This document shows, one piece after another, positions 60,628 to 64,000 of a stretch of DNA of 64,000 bases. Origin of the DNA: Sulfotelmatobacter sp963788225 (GTDB taxonomy: Bacteria; Acidobacteriota; Terriglobia; Terriglobales; Acidobacteriaceae); contig CAWBGI010000006.1 in NCBI GenBank assembly GCA_963788225.1, positions 124,001-188,000 on the forward strand. The letters run 5' to 3'. The notes under the pieces were generated by a model that was given only the letters and a program-made list of their open reading frames with translations, was not told where the DNA came from and ran no database searches. Within the stretch, counting starts at the first letter, position 1. Each line of letters starts with the position of its first letter. The position numbers were made by a program, and so were the translations under genes.

Positions 60628-62154
60628 ACTGTGACTTTCGTCCCGGCCTTTTCGCCGACTCTTCCGCAAAGTGCCGACTACGTTCGAATCCTGCCTGAAA
60701 TTGTTCTATCGGTCTTTGGCATGATCGTGATGATGCTTGAGCCTCTGCTCGATGAAAAGACTGGGCAGAAGATTCTGCGCCTGATTGCGTTGATGGGCAC
60801 GCTGGCCGGGATTGGGGCAACCTGGTTTATGGCTCAGGCGCCGGGACTGGCCTTCTGGAACATGGTGCAGGTGGATGGCTTCAGCGTTTTCTTTCATGTT
60901 CTGGTGATTGCGATCGCCGCCGTCGTCATCCTCAGCTCTTATGAATACATGGCGGTGCAGAGGATCCGCGCCGGCGAATACTATGCGCTAATTCTTTTCG
61001 GCGCGGTTGGCATGGCGCTGATGTCGTCGGCCACCGAACTGGTTTTGATTTTCATCGCGCTGGAGATTTCTTCAATCTCTTCTTATGTATTGGCCGGCTT
61101 CAGGCGTCACGAGGCTGCCAGCGCAGAATCCTCGCTGAAGTATTTTCTGCTGGGCTCGTTCGCCACAGCGTTTTTCCTCTATGGAGTGGCGTTGATGTTC
61201 GGCGCCACGGGCTCAACCGACATCGACCAGATCAGCAAGACACTGCAGGCTGGTCCGATCCCCTTGCTGGCGTTTGTGGCCGTCGCGTTGATGTTTGTGG
61301 GCCTGGGCTTCAAGGTAGCGGCTGCGCCTTTTCACATTTGGACGCCGGATGTCTACGAGGGAGCGCCGGCGCCGATTGTGGGATTCATGTTGACCGCGCC
61401 TAAGGCGGCGGCCTTTGCGGTGTTGTTGCGTCTTGTGTTCGTGATCAATGTCCATGCCTTGTTTTGGGTTATTTGGATTGCGGCGGCGCTCTCTATGACT
61501 TTGGGGAATGTGGGCGCTATGGTGCAAGGCAACATAAAGCGGCTGTTGGCTTACTCGTCGATCGCGCACGCGGGATATTTGCTGGTGGCATTTGCGGCCG
61601 CGCCGCAGCTCGGAACGTCTGCCGCCATGTTTTACACCGCAGCTTATGCTGCGATGAACCTGGGCGCGTTTGCCGTGGTCAGCCACTTCGCGAACGCAGG
61701 CGAACGCTATGTGACGCTGGAAGACTATGAAGGCCTGGGACGCAGTTCCCCGCTGCTGGCTGCGATGCTCACTATTTTTCTGCTCTCGCTGATTGGCATC
61801 CCGATGACGGGCGGTTTTTTTGCCAAGTTCTACGTATTCAGCGCCGCCGTGAAAGCGAACCTGATCTGGCTCACGATCATCGGCGTTCTCAACAGCGGTG
61901 TGGGTGCGTACTACTATCTGCGGATCATTGTGATGATGTATATGCGCGAGCCGCGAAAACAGGTTCCGGTAACTCCAGTTCCCTTCGCGCTTGGCGTAGC
62001 GCTGACCACTTGCCTGGTTGCGACGCTCTATCTTGGACTATTCCCCGGCCGGGTGTTGCAGTTTGCGCAAGATTCCGCTCAGCAATTCGTCCCGCAGGTT
62101 TCGGCTGGAGTTACTTCCTCTGTAACTGTTCGGACGGCTCCAGAAATTCCTTGA
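60595..62154 (+). CDS. nuoN: NADH-quinone oxidoreductase subunit N
   Basis: From ATG 60595 the protein is 519 residues. The antiporter core has LVLIFIALEISSISSYVLAGF, FKVAAAPFHIWTPDVYEGAPAPIVGFM and IKRLLAYSSIAHAGYLLVA. The first ATG overlaps the nuoM stop. The 15-bp unit ATCGGCGGGACAATG is tandemly repeated at the start, so the N-terminus reads MIGGTMIGGTM and three in-frame ATGs (60595, 60610, 60625) could serve. It ends the nuo operon and is convergent with pcm, 3 bp apart. Confidence 0.96.
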   Translation: MIGGTMIGGTMTVTFVPAFSPTLPQSADYVRILPEIVLSVFGMIVMMLEPLLDEKTGQKILRLIALMGTLAGIGATWFMAQAPGLAFWNMVQVDGFSVFFHVLVIAIAAVVILSSYEYMAVQRIRAGEYYALILFGAVGMALMSSATELVLIFIALEISSISSYVLAGFRRHEAASAESSLKYFLLGSFATAFFLYGVALMFGATGSTDIDQISKTLQAGPIPLLAFVAVALMFVGLGFKVAAAPFHIWTPDVYEGAPAPIVGFMLTAPKAAAFAVLLRLVFVINVHALFWVIWIAAALSMTLGNVGAMVQGNIKRLLAYSSIAHAGYLLVAFAAAPQLGTSAAMFYTAAYAAMNLGAFAVVSHFANAGERYVTLEDYEGLGRSSPLLAAMLTIFLLSLIGIPMTGGFFAKFYVFSAAVKANLIWLTIIGVLNSGVGAYYYLRIIVMMYMREPRKQVPVTPVPFALGVALTTCLVATLYLGLFPGRVLQFAQDSAQQFVPQVSAGVTSSVTVRTAPEIP

Positions 62155-62157
62155 AAC

Positions 62158-62787
62158 CTAGTTGGGAACCAGGGGAACAAAGCGAACGGGTTCGCGTAGC
62201 GAACTTACGGCCGTCCCGTTGAGCATGCGGATAAAGTGCAGCTGTTGAGAATCCTGAGAACCGATGGGAATGATCATTCTGCCTCCTTCGCGGAGTTGAG
62301 AGAGCAGCGCAGGAGGCACACGTAGAGCGGCGGCGGAGACGAGGATCGCATCGAAGGGAGCGCGAGCGGGTAGTCCGAGCGCCCCATCTCCGGTGAAGAC
62401 GCGCACGTTGGTATAGCCGAGCGCGGCAAGAAGATCTCGGGCGCTCTTGGCGAGCGCCGCGTGACGTTCGATGCTGAAGACCTGTGCGGCAATTTCCGCC
62501 AGCAGAGCCGTGACGTAGCCGGAGCCGGTGCCAACCTCAAGAACCATGTCGTGGGGCGTTAGCTGAAGGGATTCCAACATCAGGGCAACGATATAAGGCT
62601 GAGAGATTGTTTGGCCGTCTCCGATGGGAAGAGGATGATCTTCATAGGCCTGCGCGCGGTAAGGTTCGGGGACAAATTCGTGCCGGGGAACGCGAAGCAT
62701 GGCGTCCAGCACGCGCGGGTCGGAGATGCCGCGGTCCCGCAGTTGGGAGTCGACCATTTGTTGACGAGCGGTGGTCGGGTTGGACAT
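62158..62787 (-). CDS. pcm: Protein-L-isoaspartate O-methyltransferase
   Basis: From ATG 62787 the protein is 209 residues: QMVDSQLRDRGISDPRVLDAMLRVPRHEFVPE, then GDGQTISQPYIVALMLE and the SAM-binding motif VLEVGTGSGYVTALLAE. It starts repair of isoaspartyl residues in damaged proteins. The longer frame upstream lies inside element E and is not used. No Shine-Dalgarno is visible; element E ends 8 nt before the ATG. Confidence 0.95.
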   Translation of the reverse strand: MSNPTTARQQMVDSQLRDRGISDPRVLDAMLRVPRHEFVPEPYRAQAYEDHPLPIGDGQTISQPYIVALMLESLQLTPHDMVLEVGTGSGYVTALLAEIAAQVFSIERHAALAKSARDLLAALGYTNVRVFTGDGALGLPARAPFDAILVSAAALRVPPALLSQLREGGRMIIPIGSQDSQQLHFIRMLNGTAVSSLREPVRFVPLVPN

Positions 62788-62795
62788 GAGCAGTA

Positions 62796-62893
62796 GCCAG
62801 TGGCCAGGGACCAGGGGCCAGGGAACGGGGATCAAACGACAGCAATGAATCGTCTTCTTTACTGACCCCTGACCCCTGACCCTGGCTGGCCCC
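62796..62893 (-). repeat. Inverted-repeat element E upstream of pcm
   Basis: The arms 62796-62830 (GGCCAGGG and ACCAGGGG units) and 62861-62893 (TGACCCC units) are largely complementary, with several mismatches, around a 30-nt AT-richer loop. The arms follow the design of elements A-D: short tandem units, inverted, next to a start codon. It also fills the gap between pcm and the TamB-like gene, whose stop is at 62899. Confidence 0.6.
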
Positions 62894-62898
62894 TTCTT

Positions 62899-64000
62899 TT
62901 ATTTCTTCCGTCGGCGGATCTGCACGTCGAAGCTGATGACACCGTTCTGGTCGCGGTTGCCGACGAGCGAAACGCTGCGATTGACATAGTACTCCCCCTG
63001 GATAATCTGCTGCGAACTCTGCGACACGTTGGTGGAGTAAGTGAGCGATAGGTTGTTGGCGAACTGTTGCTCGATAGTGATCTGGGGACCGTTGCTGACG
63101 GGATTGGTTATGGTAGTAAGTCCCTGAGGATCGATCCTGATATTGCTGGCGCCAAACAGGCGCTGGAAGCGGCTGCTGGCGGTGTCATTGATCGCCTGAT
63201 TCAAGATGATGTCGCTGGCCTGTTCGGAAAAGACGCTTTGGCCGGATTGTTCCTGGAGTTGCGCAGATTCCTGGCTGGTGCGGCCCAAGGCGAGCAGAGC
63301 GATGATGTCGGATTTAGGCAAGGGAGGCTCGGACCGGTAGTTAATGTTGAGGCGGTCGGGTGTTCCAGTCACCGTGACGTTGAGATCGTAGTTGCGGACG
63401 TGGCTGGAGGCTTGCAGATTGAGTTGGGGCACGATGGCAACTGGATTGGCGAAAGTGATATCGCCGCGTTCGAGGGTAAAGCGGATGCCATGAAAAGTGG
63501 CCTTCCCTTCGAGAATATCGACGCGGCCGAGGACGGCTGGCCGGGCGACCGAGCCGCGAAGGCGCAGATCGGCGTCGCCGGACAGACGTGCGATGGCGGT
63601 GCGCATCTGGAGTTCAGGCGCGGTCTGAACGTGAATGTCGAGCTTGACGTTGTTGAGAGGCGAGTTGGCAACGGTAACCGTTGAGAACTGGCGGCTGCGC
63701 TCGAGATAGGCGCCGAAATCAAACCCAGTAGTCACGGCAATCTTGGTAATGCTGATGTCCCCGGTAACCGTGGACGCGGAACGGCTGCCGATCCAATGCA
63801 ATTCCGTGTTAGCCGTGGAACTGACGCCGGGCGGATAACGCAAGCGAACATCCTTACCGGCGGCGGTGAGATTGAAGTTGAATTGCCGGTTCAGGTAATT
63901 CGCATCGCCTTTGAGATCAACCGTGCCGCCCCCGGTGTGAGCCGTGAGTGTCTCAATGTGGATGCGATCGCGCGTGAACAAAAGGGAGCCATTGAGTTCA
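62899..64000 (-). CDS. TamB-like translocation and assembly module protein, C-terminal part
   Basis: The frame is open to the window edge, so the gene is cut at its 5' end; about 367 residues are seen. The beta-rich sequence ends in the DUF490/TamB C-terminal domain: VLGRVDILEGKATFHGIRFTLERGDITFANP, LNINYRSEPPLPKSDIIALLALGR, SLTYSTNVSQSSQQIIQGEYYVNRSVSLVGNRDQNG. TamB spans the periplasm and works with TamA/BamA-type proteins in lipid transport or outer-membrane assembly. Confidence 0.9.
   Translation of the reverse strand, partial: ELNGSLLFTRDRIHIETLTAHTGGGTVDLKGDANYLNRQFNFNLTAAGKDVRLRYPPGVSSTANTELHWIGSRSASTVTGDISITKIAVTTGFDFGAYLERSRQFSTVTVANSPLNNVKLDIHVQTAPELQMRTAIARLSGDADLRLRGSVARPAVLGRVDILEGKATFHGIRFTLERGDITFANPVAIVPQLNLQASSHVRNYDLNVTVTGTPDRLNINYRSEPPLPKSDIIALLALGRTSQESAQLQEQSGQSVFSEQASDIILNQAINDTASSRFQRLFGASNIRIDPQGLTTITNPVSNGPQITIEQQFANNLSLTYSTNVSQSSQQIIQGEYYVNRSVSLVGNRDQNGVISFDVQIRRRKK

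Overview
The window is high-GC bacterial chromosome, most likely from an Acidobacteriota (Terriglobia/Koribacter-like) genome. That is an inference. It rests on the Oar-like TonB-dependent receptor with an N-terminal carboxypeptidase-regulatory domain, two secreted GloVer-repeat proteins, an HTH-TM-TPR protein, PEGA and PilZ proteins, and the many short GC-rich dispersed repeats. No tRNA, rRNA or CRISPR array was seen.

Layout. 1-1 kb: a MerB-like (alkylmercury lyase family) gene whose second catalytic cysteine codon is an in-frame UGA followed by a SECIS-like hairpin, just downstream of the SRP RNA gene. 1-8 kb: transglutaminase, EVE protein, small membrane protein, endonuclease III, coiled-coil protein, S9 peptidase. 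8-14 kb: a minus-strand haem operon (hemX-like, hemA, hemC, AAA ATPase, DUF4442 hotdog protein, hemD) with a CRP-like site upstream. 14-20 kb: small unknown proteins, a PAS-GGDEF-EAL protein, a PEGA protein and a receiver/PilZ protein. 20-34 kb: secreted repeat proteins (GloVer, PQQ-like propeller), a frameshifted VOC gene, an HTH-TPR regulator, an Oar-like receptor and an S1/P1-like nuclease. 35-37 kb: an ABM-like monooxygenase and a complete IS256-family insertion with a 9-bp target duplication. 37-47 kb: sortilin/BNR-like lipoprotein, BrnT toxin with CopG-type antitoxin, ribBA, MerR regulator, amidohydrolase, frameshifted acetamidase, thiS. 48-62 kb: a complex I operon in the order nuoA-C-D-E-F-G-H-J-K-L-M-N, without nuoB or nuoI. 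62-64 kb: pcm and the C-terminal part of a TamB-like protein.

Two observations stand out. First, the MerB homologue appears to be a selenoprotein (Cys92/Asp95/Sec154, matching the MerB Cys/Asp/Cys triad). Second, the nuo region holds a family of inverted-repeat elements whose arms are short 7-8-bp tandem repeats. Two of them enclose exactly one four-helix-bundle (S23/23S-IVS protein family) gene. Five of five lie directly 5' of a start codon, with 0-8 nt between and no Shine-Dalgarno sequence. They resemble the intervening sequences of 23S rRNA moved into mRNA leaders. A separate REP-like family (core GTAGCGCCG...CGGCGCTAC) and a coding-region repeat shared by nth and nuoG add to the repeat load.

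Three genes (VOC, acetamidase, one four-helix-bundle gene) each carry an apparent single-base insertion. Either they are decaying genes or the assembly has residual indels.
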